From: Phenylobacterium sp.
Lineage (GTDB): Bacteria > Pseudomonadota > Alphaproteobacteria > Caulobacterales > Caulobacteraceae
Direction: 5' to 3'
DNA: 64,000 nt
NCBI RefSeq assembly: GCF_030651185.1
Contig: NZ_JAUSCJ010000022.1
Coordinates: 186,001-250,000 of the forward strand
Below are positions 1 to 9,335 of this stretch, piece by piece. The stretch's first letter is position 1, and each line of letters opens with the position of its first letter. The position numbers were made by a program, and so were the translations under genes. The notes beneath the pieces were generated by a model, which saw only the letters and a list, made by a program, of their open reading frames with translations, searched no databases and was not told the origin of the DNA.

Positions 1-1782
1 GGTGGAGGCGTCGGCCTGGACGAACTTCTGGAACAGGGCGCCCAGCCGGTCGGCGGCGATCCCGGGGCCGGTGTCGGAGACCTTGAACACCAGGTGCGGC
101 TCGGCGACCGAAACCTCCACGCTGACCTCGCCCCGGTCGGTGAACTTCACGGCGTTAGAGACCAGGTTGTAGACGATCTGGCGCACCCGGGTGGGGTCGC
201 CGGCCCACACCCCGTGGGCCTCCGGGGCCACGGCGACGGCGAAGCTGACGTCCTTCTCGGTGGCCAGGGTGGTGAAGGTGGCGTGCGCGCCCTGGACCAG
301 CTTTTCGATGTCGATGGTCGAGTCTTCCAGCTCCAGCCGGCCGGCCTCGATTCGCGACAGGTCCAGCAGGTCGTTCAGCAGGGCTAGCAGGGTCTCGCCG
401 GCCTGGCGGATCACCGTCAGCCGCTCACGCTGAATATCCGGCAGCTCGTCTCGGGCCATGGCCTGGGCCATCCCCAGCACCCCGTTCAGCGGGGTGCGGA
501 TCTCGTGGCTCATGGTGGCCAGGAAGGCCGACTTGGCGTCGTTGGCGGCATTGGCCTCGTCGCGGGCCCGCTCCAGGGTCACATTCAGTTCGCGTAGCCG
601 CTCCTCGGACTCCTTCAGGTCCTGGATGGACTGGGTGATCACCACGCAGCGCACCGGCCCCTCGCCGGCGAAGCGCGCGGCGGTCATCCGGAACCACTCG
701 CCGTTGACGGCCTGGTAGGCGCGGATGAAGGACTTGGCCTTGCCGGACAGGATGCCGCGCAGGCCCCTGTCCAGGGCCTTGCCATGATTGCCAGGCAGGT
801 TGGCCAGCACGTCGAACAGGTTGCGGCCCAGCGGATAGACGATGGTCTCGGTCAGTTCCGCGCCGCGGGCCCGGAAGGCCTGGTTGGCCGCGAGGATGGC
901 GCCGGTCTCGTCGATGACGGTGAGCATCGCCGCCACCCCGTCGATCACGCCCCGGCTGAAACGCTCGGACTCCAGCAGTTCGGCATGGGCCTGCCGCTGG
1001 GCGGTGATGTCCTGCATGGCGCCGTGGATGGCCACGCACTTGCCGTCCACCATCTCCGGCTCACCGACGGTGCGGAACCAGAGGTCCTCGCCGCCGGGGG
1101 TGATCATGGGGCTTTCGAACTCGATCCGCTCGCCGGTCTGCATGGCCTGGCGGATATAGGTCCGAACCCGGTCGCGCTCCGTCTCCGGGTAGATCTCCAG
1201 GGTGCTGCCGGAGCTCTCGACCCGCTCTGAGCGGCCCAGCATGTCCTGGACCTCGCGGCTCCAGCGCACCACGCCGTTGCGCAGGTCCACCTCCCAGCCG
1301 CCCAGGCGGGCCAGATGTCCGGCCGACCGCAGGGAGGTAGAGGTGGCCTTCAGCCGGGTCTCGAGTTGCTTGGCCGAAGTGACCTCGGTCTGGACCGAGA
1401 CAAAGCCGTCATGGGCGCCGGCGGCGTCGTAGGTGGGCCGGACATCCAGGTCGATCCAGAACTGGCGCTGGCGCCTGTCCTGCAACTGGATCTCGGCCCG
1501 GTACCCCTCGCCCGCGGCGATGTGGGCGCGCATCGCCGCGATGGTCTCGGGATCGGTGTGGGGGGATTCCAGCAGGGCGCAGGGGGTCAGGCCGCGGCAG
1601 TCGTTCAGGGCATAGCCGGTGATGGCGGTGAAGCCCTCATTGACCCAGTCGATGCGGCCGGCGGCGTCTAGCAGGATCGTGCCGTTGGAGGTCGCCCGGG
1701 CGATTTGCGCCAGGCGGCGATCGAGGTCAGCCGCGGCCTGCGGCGGCCATCCCTCAGCCCTCACCCTGTTGATCTTGCCCAT
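1..1782 (-). CDS. PAS-domain sensor histidine kinase, C-terminus beyond the window edge
   Basis: Reading the minus strand from ATG at 1782 gives about 594 residues that stay open at the edge. Seen: three PAS-like regions (about residues 15-130, 140-265 and 275-400), a HisKA segment with the H-box ATMSHEIRTPLNGVLGMAQ (phospho-acceptor His about 426), an N-box YNLVSNAVKF (about 540) and a G1 box SDTGPGIAADRLG (about 570). No transmembrane segment is visible, so it is probably a cytoplasmic sensor. The H-box type is usual in hybrid kinases, so a receiver domain may follow outside the window; that part is inference. No clear ribosome binding site precedes the ATG. It lies 74 bases after eutC on the same strand, but nothing in it points to ethanolamine sensing. 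Confidence 0.9.
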   Translation of the reverse strand, partial: MGKINRVRAEGWPPQAAADLDRRLAQIARATSNGTILLDAAGRIDWVNEGFTAITGYALNDCRGLTPCALLESPHTDPETIAAMRAHIAAGEGYRAEIQLQDRRQRQFWIDLDVRPTYDAAGAHDGFVSVQTEVTSAKQLETRLKATSTSLRSAGHLARLGGWEVDLRNGVVRWSREVQDMLGRSERVESSGSTLEIYPETERDRVRTYIRQAMQTGERIEFESPMITPGGEDLWFRTVGEPEMVDGKCVAIHGAMQDITAQRQAHAELLESERFSRGVIDGVAAMLTVIDETGAILAANQAFRARGAELTETIVYPLGRNLFDVLANLPGNHGKALDRGLRGILSGKAKSFIRAYQAVNGEWFRMTAARFAGEGPVRCVVITQSIQDLKESEERLRELNVTLERARDEANAANDAKSAFLATMSHEIRTPLNGVLGMAQAMARDELPDIQRERLTVIRQAGETLLALLNDLLDLSRIEAGRLELEDSTIDIEKLVQGAHATFTTLATEKDVSFAVAVAPEAHGVWAGDPTRVRQIVYNLVSNAVKFTDRGEVSVEVSVAEPHLVFKVSDTGPGIAADRLGALFQKFVQADAST

Positions 1783-1856
1783 GCTTAACTTTGTTACGCC
1801 GGGAATGAACAAAGGGGAAAGCCAGCGCGAATATTCGCCGCAGTCTGGCCCGTGCG

Positions 1857-2642
1857 TCAGACCGCCGGCCGTGGGGCCAGGCTCCCGGCGGTCAGGCTGA
1901 CCAGGTCACTCTCATCCTTCAGCGCCAGGCCGGTCAGGCCCAGCCGCCGGGCCTCGGCGACATGCCAGGCCAGCTTGAAGGCGGCCTCGTCATAGGAGAG
2001 GCCGTCGGCACGGATATTGGAGATGCAGTTGCGCTCGGCGTCGGTGCGGCCCACCTGCGGACCGTGGGTCAGATAGACCCCCAGGCTGTCAGGGCTCGAC
2101 AGGCCGGGCCGCTCCCCCACCAGCAGGGCGACCATGGATGCGCCCAGGATTTCGCCGATTTCGTCGCCCAGGGCCACGCGGGCCTGGGTGGCGATCACCA
2201 CCGGCCCGAGGCTCCAGGCGGCGCGGTCGACATAGGGCGCGAGCGCCGCCACCAGCGCAACCGCGTGGGCATGGACCGCGGCGCTGGAGAGGCCGTCGGC
2301 CACCACCAGCACCAGGTCGGTTCCATGCGGTTCGGCGGCCTCCAGGGCGGTCCGACCGGCGTCCGACAGCTTCCGGCCCAGGTCCGGCCGGCGCAGATAG
2401 GTCGCCCGGTCCGGCGCGGCGCTGACCACCTGGACCGTGACATGGCCGAGCGCCCGCAAGCCTGCCGCGACCGCATCCCCCTCGAAGGGCGCGTGCACCG
2501 CGTCGCGGGCCTGGGCATGGGCGAGGGACAGGGCCAGGACCTCGCGGGTCGGCAGGGCGGGGCCGGCGCGGCCGAGCGCGATCCGCGCCGGGGTCAGGCC
2601 GGTCAGATGCGTCCACGGATCACGGGCTGGGGACTTGCCCAT
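1857..2642 (-). CDS. eutC: Ethanolamine ammonia-lyase, small (light) subunit
   Basis: The 261-residue product fits the EutC family (E. coli about 295). It opens with a typical segment, WTHLTGLTPARIALGRAG, and contains the VLVVADGLSSAAVHAHA stretch of the cobalamin-contacting domain. With EutB it forms the adenosylcobalamin-dependent enzyme that splits ethanolamine into acetaldehyde and ammonia. Its start codon shares one base with the eutB stop (TGATG), so the two are translationally coupled. No microcompartment shell genes, EutA reactivase or ethanolamine permease is visible nearby, which suggests the simple nitrogen-scavenging form of the pathway. Confidence 0.95.
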   Translation of the reverse strand: MGKSPARDPWTHLTGLTPARIALGRAGPALPTREVLALSLAHAQARDAVHAPFEGDAVAAGLRALGHVTVQVVSAAPDRATYLRRPDLGRKLSDAGRTALEAAEPHGTDLVLVVADGLSSAAVHAHAVALVAALAPYVDRAAWSLGPVVIATQARVALGDEIGEILGASMVALLVGERPGLSSPDSLGVYLTHGPQVGRTDAERNCISNIRADGLSYDEAAFKLAWHVAEARRLGLTGLALKDESDLVSLTAGSLAPRPAV

Positions 2643-4015
2643 CAGGCGCCGGTCAACAGGGGATGGCTCGCGGTGGGCGGCAGCAGCCGCCCGTCCCCGC
2701 CGGTGATCTTCAGCCGCGCCAGCCAGGCCTCGAACTCCGGGGCCCGCTTCAGCCCTAGCAACTCGCGGACATAGAGGGCGTCGTGGAAGGAGGTGGACTG
2801 GTAGTTCAGCATCACGTCGTCGCCGCCGGGCACCCCCATGACGAAGGTGACGCCGGCCGTGGCCAGCAGGGTCAGCAGGGTGTCGATGTCGTCCTGATCG
2901 GCCTCGGCATGGTTGGTGTAGCAGACGTCGCAGCCCAGGGGCGCGCCCAGCAGCTTGCCGCAGAAGTGGTCCTCAAGGCCCGCCCGGATGATCTGCTTGC
3001 CGTCATAGAGGTACTCGGGCCCGATGAAGCCGACGACGGTGTTGACCAGCAGGGGATCGAAGGCCCGGGCCACGCCATAGGCGCGGGCCTCCAGGGTCTG
3101 CTGGTCCACCCCATGATGGGTGCCCGCCGACAGGGCCGAGCCCTGGCCGGTTTCGAAGTACATGACATTGTCGCCCACCGTGCCGCGCTTCAGCGACAGG
3201 GCGGCCTCGCGGCCCTCCTTCAGCAGGGCCAGGTTCACCCCGAAACTGGCGTTGGCGGCTTGCGTCCCCGCAATGGACTGGAACACCAGATCCACCGGAG
3301 CCCCGCGCTCGATCAATTCAAGGCTGGTGGTGACGTGGGCCAGGACGCAGGCCTGGGTGGGAATTTCAAACCGCCCGATCAGTCCGTCCAGCAGGCGCAG
3401 AAGTTCGCCGGTCGCCGCCAGGCTGTCGGAGGCCGGATTGACGCCGATCACCGCGTCGCCGCAACCGTACATCAGGCCGTCCAGCACGCTGGCGGTGATG
3501 CCGGCCGGGTCGTCGGTAGGGTGGTTGGGCTGCAGCCGCACGGCGAGGGTTCCCGGTAGGCCGATGGTGTTGCGGAACTTCGTCGTCACGCGGCATTTCG
3601 AGGCCGCCAGGATCAGGTCCTGATTGCGCATCAGCTTGCTCACCGCCGCCGCCATCTCCGGGGTGATTCCGGGCGCGAGGCGGGCCAGGACCGCCGGTGT
3701 GGTGGTCTGGGCCAGCAGGACGTCGCGGAATTCACCGGCGGTCAGGGAGGCGAGGGGGGCGAAGGCGGCCGCGTCGTGGCTGTCGCAGATCAGTCGGGTG
3801 ACCTCGTCTGTCTCATAGGGGACCAGCGGCTGGTCCAGCAGGGCTTTCAACGGCACGTCGGCCAGGGCCAGCTTGGCGGCCACGTTCTCCTGGGCGCAGG
3901 AGGCCGACAGGCCCGCCAAGGCGTCCCCCGACCGCAGCGGCGAGGCCTTGGCCAGCAGGTCCTTCAGGTCCGGAAAGGTCCAGGTGGTCGTGCCCACGAC
4001 CTGTCGATAGCCCAT
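2642..4015 (-). CDS. eutB: Ethanolamine ammonia-lyase, large (heavy) subunit
   Basis: The product has 457 residues, close to the usual EutB length (about 453). Recognisable family stretches include GLPGTLAVRLQPNHPTDDP, VDLVFQSIAGTQAANASFG and YFETGQGSALSAGTHHGVDQ. EutB is the TIM-barrel catalytic subunit that binds ethanolamine and, with EutC, adenosylcobalamin. It is first of the pair, and eutC starts on its stop codon. The enzyme makes the cell depend on B12, which fits with the B12-riboswitch receptor gene about 13 kb away. The ATG at 4015 matches the normal N-terminus; its ribosome binding site is weak. Confidence 0.96.
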   Translation of the reverse strand: MGYRQVVGTTTWTFPDLKDLLAKASPLRSGDALAGLSASCAQENVAAKLALADVPLKALLDQPLVPYETDEVTRLICDSHDAAAFAPLASLTAGEFRDVLLAQTTTPAVLARLAPGITPEMAAAVSKLMRNQDLILAASKCRVTTKFRNTIGLPGTLAVRLQPNHPTDDPAGITASVLDGLMYGCGDAVIGVNPASDSLAATGELLRLLDGLIGRFEIPTQACVLAHVTTSLELIERGAPVDLVFQSIAGTQAANASFGVNLALLKEGREAALSLKRGTVGDNVMYFETGQGSALSAGTHHGVDQQTLEARAYGVARAFDPLLVNTVVGFIGPEYLYDGKQIIRAGLEDHFCGKLLGAPLGCDVCYTNHAEADQDDIDTLLTLLATAGVTFVMGVPGGDDVMLNYQSTSFHDALYVRELLGLKRAPEFEAWLARLKITGGDGRLLPPTASHPLLTGA

Positions 4016-4065
4016 GGCGCGCCCCGCTTGAGGTGGCGATCATGGCGCCTTCGGGCAAAGCTCCC

Positions 4066-4200
4066 AACCCCGCTCATCCCGGCGAAGGCCGGGACCCAGG
4101 TGAAGCCCACTTTGATTTCAGGACGCGCCCAATTGAGCAGCGAGATAACACCGCGCCTCAGATGAATCTGGGTCCCGGCCTTCGCCGGGATGAGCGGGTT
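4066..4200. repeat. Intergenic inverted repeat, arms of about 32 bp
   Basis: Left arm 4066-4098 and right arm 4169-4200 are reverse complements apart from one extra C in the left arm; the arm core is GGCGAAGGCCGGGACCCA. Each arm also holds its own short GGCGAAGGCC hairpin. The element lies between eutB and the small gene that ends at 4202, so it may act as terminator for that gene. Arms of this type are a common dispersed palindrome in Caulobacterales genomes (general knowledge). Confidence 0.8.
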
Positions 4201-4201
4201 A

Positions 4202-4357
4202 TTACAGAGCTCTCGCCAGCCGCATCGTCTCGGCGTTCTCGGCGCGGGCGCGGCGGTCGTTGATCTCGACATCGGCGCTGAGGGAGTCGGCGTAGGACAC
4301 CTCGTCGTCGAACGGCGAGACGATGGCGTCCGGCAGCAGTTCCATTTCGTTCGGCAT
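4202..4357 (-). CDS. Small acidic protein of 51 residues, unknown function
   Basis: The frame reads MPNEMELLPDAIVSPFDDEV at its start and MRLARAL at its end, then TAA. A strong ribosome binding site (GGAGAAG) sits six bases before the ATG, and the stop lies one base from the palindromic repeat, as for a normal gene end. The protein is hydrophilic, acidic in its first 35 residues and basic towards the C-terminus, with no membrane segment or metal motif. I do not recognise a family. The binding site and the coding-like third positions argue for a real gene; conservation in related genomes would settle it. Confidence 0.6.
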   Translation of the reverse strand: MPNEMELLPDAIVSPFDDEVSYADSLSADVEINDRRARAENAETMRLARAL

Positions 4358-4657
4358 CGGACGCTTCTCCAAGGTTAGCGCTCGCCTGTCGCGGGAAGGC
4401 CAGATTGCCGTTCATCCCTCGTTAAGGAAAGCGTCATGAGACGTCGGGGTCGGACTCTCACGCAGTGTTGACCCCGCCGGCTGCGTTCGGGTGCGGCGCC
4501 GATTTCAGTGATCGATGATCAGAAAGCGTATTGGCCTGGGCGTGGAACGGTATTTAGATGATTTCCAACGCCGCGTCGGGGTCGGCGAAACGCTTTCCTG
4601 CCAAGGGGAGAGCGCTTCGCAACTGCGAGAGTAGAGCGTTGCGGGAAGGAAATTGTT
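4358..4657. other. Intergenic region between divergent genes
   Basis: 300 bases separate the small minus-strand gene from the oxidoreductase operon, so promoters for both should be here. I see no convincing protein-coding frame. A short dyad TGATCGATGATCA lies at 4509-4521, and GGAAGGA at 4645-4651 is the ribosome binding site of the gene starting at 4658. Confidence 0.5.
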
Positions 4658-6445
4658 TTGCAGCGCACCAGTACCGATGGGCCTGACTATTTTCACAAGG
4701 TCGTCGATTGTCAGTGGGCCTGTCCGGCCCATACGCCGGTCCCCGAATATATTCGCCTGATCGCCGACGGCCGCTACTCAGACGCCTATATGGTCAACTG
4801 GCGGTCCAACGTCTTCCCGGGGATCCTCGGCCGCACCTGCGATCGCCCCTGCGAGCCGGCGTGCCGCCGTGGCCGGGTGGAGGACGAGCCCGTCGCCATC
4901 TGCCGGCTGAAGCGGGTGGCCGCCGACAACAAGACCGACATCACCGCCTTCCTGCCCCAGGTCGCGCCGCGCAACGGCAAGACGGTGGCCCTGGTGGGCG
5001 CCGGCCCCGCCGCGCTCACCGTGGCGCGAGACCTCGCCCCCCTCGGCTACCACGTCGTGGTCTTTGACGGCGACGCCAAGGCCGGCGGCATGATCCGCCG
5101 TCAGATCCCGCGCTTCCGTCTGCCGGAAGAGGTGATCGACGAGGAGGTCGGTTACATCACCGGCCTCGGGATCGACATGCGCCTGGGCCAGCGGATCGAC
5201 AGCCTCAAGAGCCTGCTGCAGGACGAGACCTACGACGCGGTCTTCGTCGGCACCGGCGCCCCGCGCGGCCGCGACCTGGACCTGCCCGGCCGCAAGGAGG
5301 CCGCCGCCAATATCCATATCGGCATCGACTGGCTCTCCAGCGTCGCCTTCGAGCACGTGGAGCGGATCGGCAAGCGGGTGATCGTGCTGGGCGGCGGCAA
5401 CACCGCCATGGACTGCTGCCGCACCTCGCGCCGGCTCGGCGGCGAGGACGTCAAGGTCATCGTCCGCTCCGGCTTCGACGAGATGAAGGCCTCCCCCTGG
5501 GAGAAAGAAGACGCCCTCCACGAGGATATCCCGATCCTCAACTTCCTGGTCCCCAAGGAATTCACCCACGACAATGGTCGCCTCACCGGCGTGATCTTCG
5601 AGAAGGTCGTGGCCCAGTTCGACGAGAGTGGCCGCCGCAAGCTGGTTGCCTCCGGCGAGCCCGACCAGCACTTCGAATGCGATGACGTGCTGGTGGCCGT
5701 CGGCCAGGAGAACGCCTTCCCCTGGATCGAGCGCGACCTCGGTCTCGACTTCGACGAGTGGGGCATGCCCAAGGTCGATGAGGTCACCTTCCAGTCCACC
5801 CTGCCCAAGGTGTTCTTCGGCGGCGACTCCGCCTTCGGACCCAAGAACATCATCTGGGCCGTGGCCCAGGGCCACGACGCGGCGATCTCCATCGACAGGT
5901 TCTGCCAGGACCAGGACGTCCGCGACCGGCCGCCGCCGGGCACGACGATGGTCAGCCAGAAGATGGGCATCCACGAGTGGAGCTATGACAACGACATCTC
6001 CAACGATCTGCGCCATCGCGTGCCGCTGCGGGGCAAGGACGAGTCCCTGAAGAACGTGAAGCTGGAGGTCGAACTCGGCTTTGATCTGCAGCTCGGTCTC
6101 GCCGAGGCTCAGCGCTGCCTGAACTGCGACGTCCAGACGGTGTTCGCCGAGCCGATCTGCATCGAGTGCGACGCCTGCGTCGATATCTGCCCGGTGGACG
6201 CCATCACCTTCACCGCCAATGGCGAGGAGGGTGACCTGCGGATGCGGCTCAGCGCTCCGGCCCTCAACCTCACCCAGGACCTCTACGTCTCCGGCGAGCT
6301 GAAGACCGGCCGGGTGATGGTCAAGGACGAGGACGTCTGCCTGCACTGCGGGCTGTGCGCCGAGCGTTGTCCCACCGGCGCCTGGGACATGCAGCAATTC
6401 ACCCTTGAGATGACCCACGCGGGGGAAAAGCCATGCGCCCGCTAG
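4658..6445 (+). CDS. GltD-like FAD/NAD(P)H oxidoreductase with extra 4Fe-4S clusters, electron-transfer subunit of a 2-oxoacid oxidoreductase
   Basis: 595 residues. Seen in order: an N-terminal Fe-S domain with Cys sets at about 18-22 (CQWACPAHTP) and 60-71 (CDRPCEPAC), as in GltD and dihydropyrimidine dehydrogenase; an FAD Rossmann motif VALVGAGPAALTVARDLA (about 111); a second nucleotide motif VIVLGGGNTAMD (about 226); and two C-terminal ferredoxin motifs, CIECDACVDICP and CLHCGLCAERCP. The start is TTG with GGAAGGA just upstream; the next in-frame ATG falls after the first cysteine set, so TTG is the only credible start. The gene overlaps the next by 13 bases. I infer that it moves electrons between the KorAB-like enzyme and NAD(P)H or ferredoxin; the direction is unknown. 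Confidence 0.88.
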   Translation: MQRTSTDGPDYFHKVVDCQWACPAHTPVPEYIRLIADGRYSDAYMVNWRSNVFPGILGRTCDRPCEPACRRGRVEDEPVAICRLKRVAADNKTDITAFLPQVAPRNGKTVALVGAGPAALTVARDLAPLGYHVVVFDGDAKAGGMIRRQIPRFRLPEEVIDEEVGYITGLGIDMRLGQRIDSLKSLLQDETYDAVFVGTGAPRGRDLDLPGRKEAAANIHIGIDWLSSVAFEHVERIGKRVIVLGGGNTAMDCCRTSRRLGGEDVKVIVRSGFDEMKASPWEKEDALHEDIPILNFLVPKEFTHDNGRLTGVIFEKVVAQFDESGRRKLVASGEPDQHFECDDVLVAVGQENAFPWIERDLGLDFDEWGMPKVDEVTFQSTLPKVFFGGDSAFGPKNIIWAVAQGHDAAISIDRFCQDQDVRDRPPPGTTMVSQKMGIHEWSYDNDISNDLRHRVPLRGKDESLKNVKLEVELGFDLQLGLAEAQRCLNCDVQTVFAEPICIECDACVDICPVDAITFTANGEEGDLRMRLSAPALNLTQDLYVSGELKTGRVMVKDEDVCLHCGLCAERCPTGAWDMQQFTLEMTHAGEKPCAR

Positions 6446-8280
6446 AGGCCGTCAACGACTTCGTCGTCAAGTTCGCCAACGTCAACGGCTCGGGCTCGGC
6501 CAGCGCCAACGCCATGTTCGCCAAGTCCTTCCTGCGGATGGGCGTGCCGGTGGCGGCCCGCAACATCTTCCCCTCCAACATTCAGGGCCTGCCCACCTGG
6601 TACGAGGTCCGCGTCACCGAGGCCGGCCACCAGGGCCGGCGCGGCGGGGTGGACATGATGGTGGCCATGAACCCACAGACCTGGGACCGCGACCTCGCCG
6701 AGATCGAGCCCGGCGGCTACCTGTTCTACGACTCCACCAAGCCGCTGCCGCCGTCGAAATTCCGCGAGGACATCACGGTGGTCGGCGTGCCCCTGACCCG
6801 GATGTGCAACGAGGCCTATTCGGTCCCGCGCGAACGCCAGCTGTTCAAGAACACCATCTATGTCGGCGCGCTCGCCGCCCTGCTGGACATCGAGATCGCG
6901 GTCATCGAGCAGCTGCTGGCCGAGCAGTTCGCCGGCAAGGAACGGCTGATAGCCGCCAATGTCGCGGCCCTGCACATGGGCGCCGACTATGTGAAGGCCA
7001 ACCTGCAGCCCCTGGGCCTGCGGGCGCGCCGCGCCGACAAGGTGGGCGACCGCATCTATGTCGAGGGCAACATGGCCGCCGGCCTGGGCGCCGTCTATGG
7101 CGGGGCCACGGTCTGCGCCTGGTATCCCATCACCCCGTCCACCTCCCTGGCCGAGGCCTTCACCGAATTCTGCGGCGACTACCGGACGGACCCTGCGACC
7201 GGCAAGGCGCGCTACGCCATCGTCCAGGCCGAGGACGAGATCGCCTCCATCGGCATGGTGGTGGGCGCCGGCTGGAATGGGGCGCGGGCCTTCACTGCCA
7301 CCTCCGGTCCCGGCATCTCGCTGATGCAGGAGTTCGTCGGCCTGTCCTATTTCGCCGAAATCCCGGCGGTGATCTTCGACGTCCAGCGCGGCGGCCCGTC
7401 CACCGGCATGCCCACCCGCACCCAGCAGTCCGACATCCTCTCGGCCGCCTATGCCAGCCACGGCGACACCAAGCACGTCCTGCTGCTGCCGCAGGATCCG
7501 GGCGAATGCTTCGAGATGGGGGCTCTGGCCTTCGATCTCTCCGACCGCCTGCAGACCACCATCTTCGTCATGCTCGACCTCGACATCGGCATGAACGAGT
7601 GGCTGACCGAACCCTTCGCCTGGGACGACAGCCGCACGCTCGATCGCGGCAAGGTCATGACCCATGACGAGCTGGAGGCCGGCCGCGACTTCGGCCGCTA
7701 TCTCGACGTCGACGGCGACGGCATCCCCTTCCGCACCTATCCCGGGACCCACCCCACAAAGGGCGGCTATTTCACCCGCGGCACCTCGCGCAATCCCTAT
7801 GCCCGCTACAGCGAGGAGGGCAGCGTCTATGTCGACAACGTCCAGCGCCTGCTGCGGAAGTTCGAGACCGCCAAGGGCCTAGTCCCCGCTCCGGTCCGCC
7901 GCGACGCCGCCAGGCCCACCCGCACCGGAGTGATCTATTACGGCTCCACCGGCGCGGCCATGGACGAGGCCCTGCAGGTCATGGAAGCCCAGGGCCGCCA
8001 CGTCGACGCCCTGCGCGTTCGCGGCTTCCCCTTCGCCGACGAGGTGTTCGACTTCATCGCCGCCCATGACGAGGTCTTCGTGGTGGAGCAGAACCGCGAC
8101 GGCCAGCTGCGCACCCTGATCATGAACGAGGGCGGGGTCGATCCGGCCAAGCTCACCGCCGTGCTGCACTATGATGGCACGCCGATCACCGCCCGCTTCA
8201 TTACCGGCGAGATCGCCGGGCGCCTCACCCCGGCCGAGCCGACGCCGGAACGCCGTCAGGTCCCGGAGGCCGCCGAATGA
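6433..8280 (+). CDS. korA: 2-oxoacid:acceptor oxidoreductase, fused gamma-alpha subunit
   Basis: 615 residues. The first ~190 form the gamma domain (NVNGSGSASANAMFAKSFLR, then AGHQGRRGGVDMMVAMN). The rest is the alpha, pyrimidine-binding domain (GATVCAWYPITPSTSLAEAF, ATSGPGISLMQEFVGL, GPSTGMPTRTQQSD). This fused layout is typical of KorA-type 2-oxoglutarate:ferredoxin oxidoreductases, which make acyl-CoA and CO2 from 2-oxoacids using thiamine pyrophosphate in the beta partner. The gene overlaps both neighbours by a few bases, so the three are one operon. The exact substrate (2-oxoglutarate, pyruvate or a branched 2-oxoacid) cannot be read from the sequence. Confidence 0.9.
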   Translation: MRPLEAVNDFVVKFANVNGSGSASANAMFAKSFLRMGVPVAARNIFPSNIQGLPTWYEVRVTEAGHQGRRGGVDMMVAMNPQTWDRDLAEIEPGGYLFYDSTKPLPPSKFREDITVVGVPLTRMCNEAYSVPRERQLFKNTIYVGALAALLDIEIAVIEQLLAEQFAGKERLIAANVAALHMGADYVKANLQPLGLRARRADKVGDRIYVEGNMAAGLGAVYGGATVCAWYPITPSTSLAEAFTEFCGDYRTDPATGKARYAIVQAEDEIASIGMVVGAGWNGARAFTATSGPGISLMQEFVGLSYFAEIPAVIFDVQRGGPSTGMPTRTQQSDILSAAYASHGDTKHVLLLPQDPGECFEMGALAFDLSDRLQTTIFVMLDLDIGMNEWLTEPFAWDDSRTLDRGKVMTHDELEAGRDFGRYLDVDGDGIPFRTYPGTHPTKGGYFTRGTSRNPYARYSEEGSVYVDNVQRLLRKFETAKGLVPAPVRRDAARPTRTGVIYYGSTGAAMDEALQVMEAQGRHVDALRVRGFPFADEVFDFIAAHDEVFVVEQNRDGQLRTLIMNEGGVDPAKLTAVLHYDGTPITARFITGEIAGRLTPAEPTPERRQVPEAAE

Positions 8281-9332
8281 CCTACATCACCAAGCCTCAG
8301 CTACATCACCCCCGCCTGGTGGAGAACGCGCTGGGCAAGACGCGGCGCGACTACGAGGGCTCGGTCTCCACCCTCTGCGCCGGCTGCGGCCACGACTCGA
8401 TCTCGGCGGCCATCATCCAGGCGGCCTACGAACTGGACCTGCCGCCGCACCGGGTCGCCAAGCTGTCGGGGATCGGCTGCTCGTCCAAGACTCCGGACTA
8501 TTTCCTGGGCGCCTCCCACGGCTTCAACACCGTGCATGGCCGCATGCCCTCAGTGCTCACCGGCGCCAACCTGGCCAATCGCGACCTGATCTATCTCGGC
8601 GTCTCGGGCGACGGCGACAGCGCCTCCATCGGCTTCGGCCAATTCGCCCACGCCATCCGGCGCGGCGTGAACATGACCTATATCGTCGAGAACAATGGGG
8701 TCTACGGCCTGACCAAGGGCCAGTTCTCCGCCACCTCCGACAAAGGTTCGAAGTCCAAGAAGGGCGTGGTCAACCACGACAGCGCCATCGACCTGGTCAG
8801 CGTCGCCCTGCAGCTGGGCGCCACCTTCGTCGCCCGCTCCTTCTCTGGCGACAAGGCCCAGCTGGTGCCGCTGATCAAGGCGGCGCTCAGCCACCAGGGC
8901 TCGGCCTTCATCGACTGCATCAGCCCCTGCATCCAGTTCAACAACCACGCGGGCTCCACCAAGAGCTTCGACTATGTCCGCGATCACAACGAGGCGGTGA
9001 ACACCCTGGACTTCGTGGTGCCGCGCGAGGCGATCCACTTGGACTATGAGCCGGGGACCAACACGCTCGTCACCCAGCACGACGGCTCGGTGCTCAACCT
9101 GCACAAGCTGGCCGAGCACTACGATCCCACCGACCGCATCTCGGCCATGGCCTATCTCGCCGGCCGCCAGGCCCAGGGCGAGGTGGTCACCGGCCTGCTC
9201 TATGTCGACCCCAAGGCCACCGACCTGCACGAAGGCCTGGAGACCGTGGAGACGCCCCTCAACCAGCTCACCGACGCCGAACTGATCCCGGGCTCGAAAG
9301 TGCTGGAACGCCTGAACGCCAGCCTGCGCTAG
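8277..9332 (+). CDS. korB: 2-oxoacid:acceptor oxidoreductase, beta (TPP-binding) subunit
   Basis: 351 residues. It has the cluster-binding CAGCGHD near residue 36, GIGCSSKTPDYF, and the thiamine pyrophosphate/Mg motif GDGDSASIGFGQF followed by NNGVYGLTKGQFSAT, all diagnostic of the beta subunit. It overlaps korA by four bases (ATGA) and ends the operon just before a strong hairpin at 9336. With the fused alpha-gamma subunit it forms the catalytic core; the flavoprotein encoded first is the likely electron partner. Confidence 0.93.
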   Translation: MTYITKPQLHHPRLVENALGKTRRDYEGSVSTLCAGCGHDSISAAIIQAAYELDLPPHRVAKLSGIGCSSKTPDYFLGASHGFNTVHGRMPSVLTGANLANRDLIYLGVSGDGDSASIGFGQFAHAIRRGVNMTYIVENNGVYGLTKGQFSATSDKGSKSKKGVVNHDSAIDLVSVALQLGATFVARSFSGDKAQLVPLIKAALSHQGSAFIDCISPCIQFNNHAGSTKSFDYVRDHNEAVNTLDFVVPREAIHLDYEPGTNTLVTQHDGSVLNLHKLAEHYDPTDRISAMAYLAGRQAQGEVVTGLLYVDPKATDLHEGLETVETPLNQLTDAELIPGSKVLERLNASLR

Positions 9333-9335
9333 CGC

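Noticed and set aside
4509..4521. FNR box in front of the 2-oxoacid oxidoreductase operon
   Set aside because: TGATCGATGATCA has the wrong half-site spacing for FNR/FixK and no flanking T/A.
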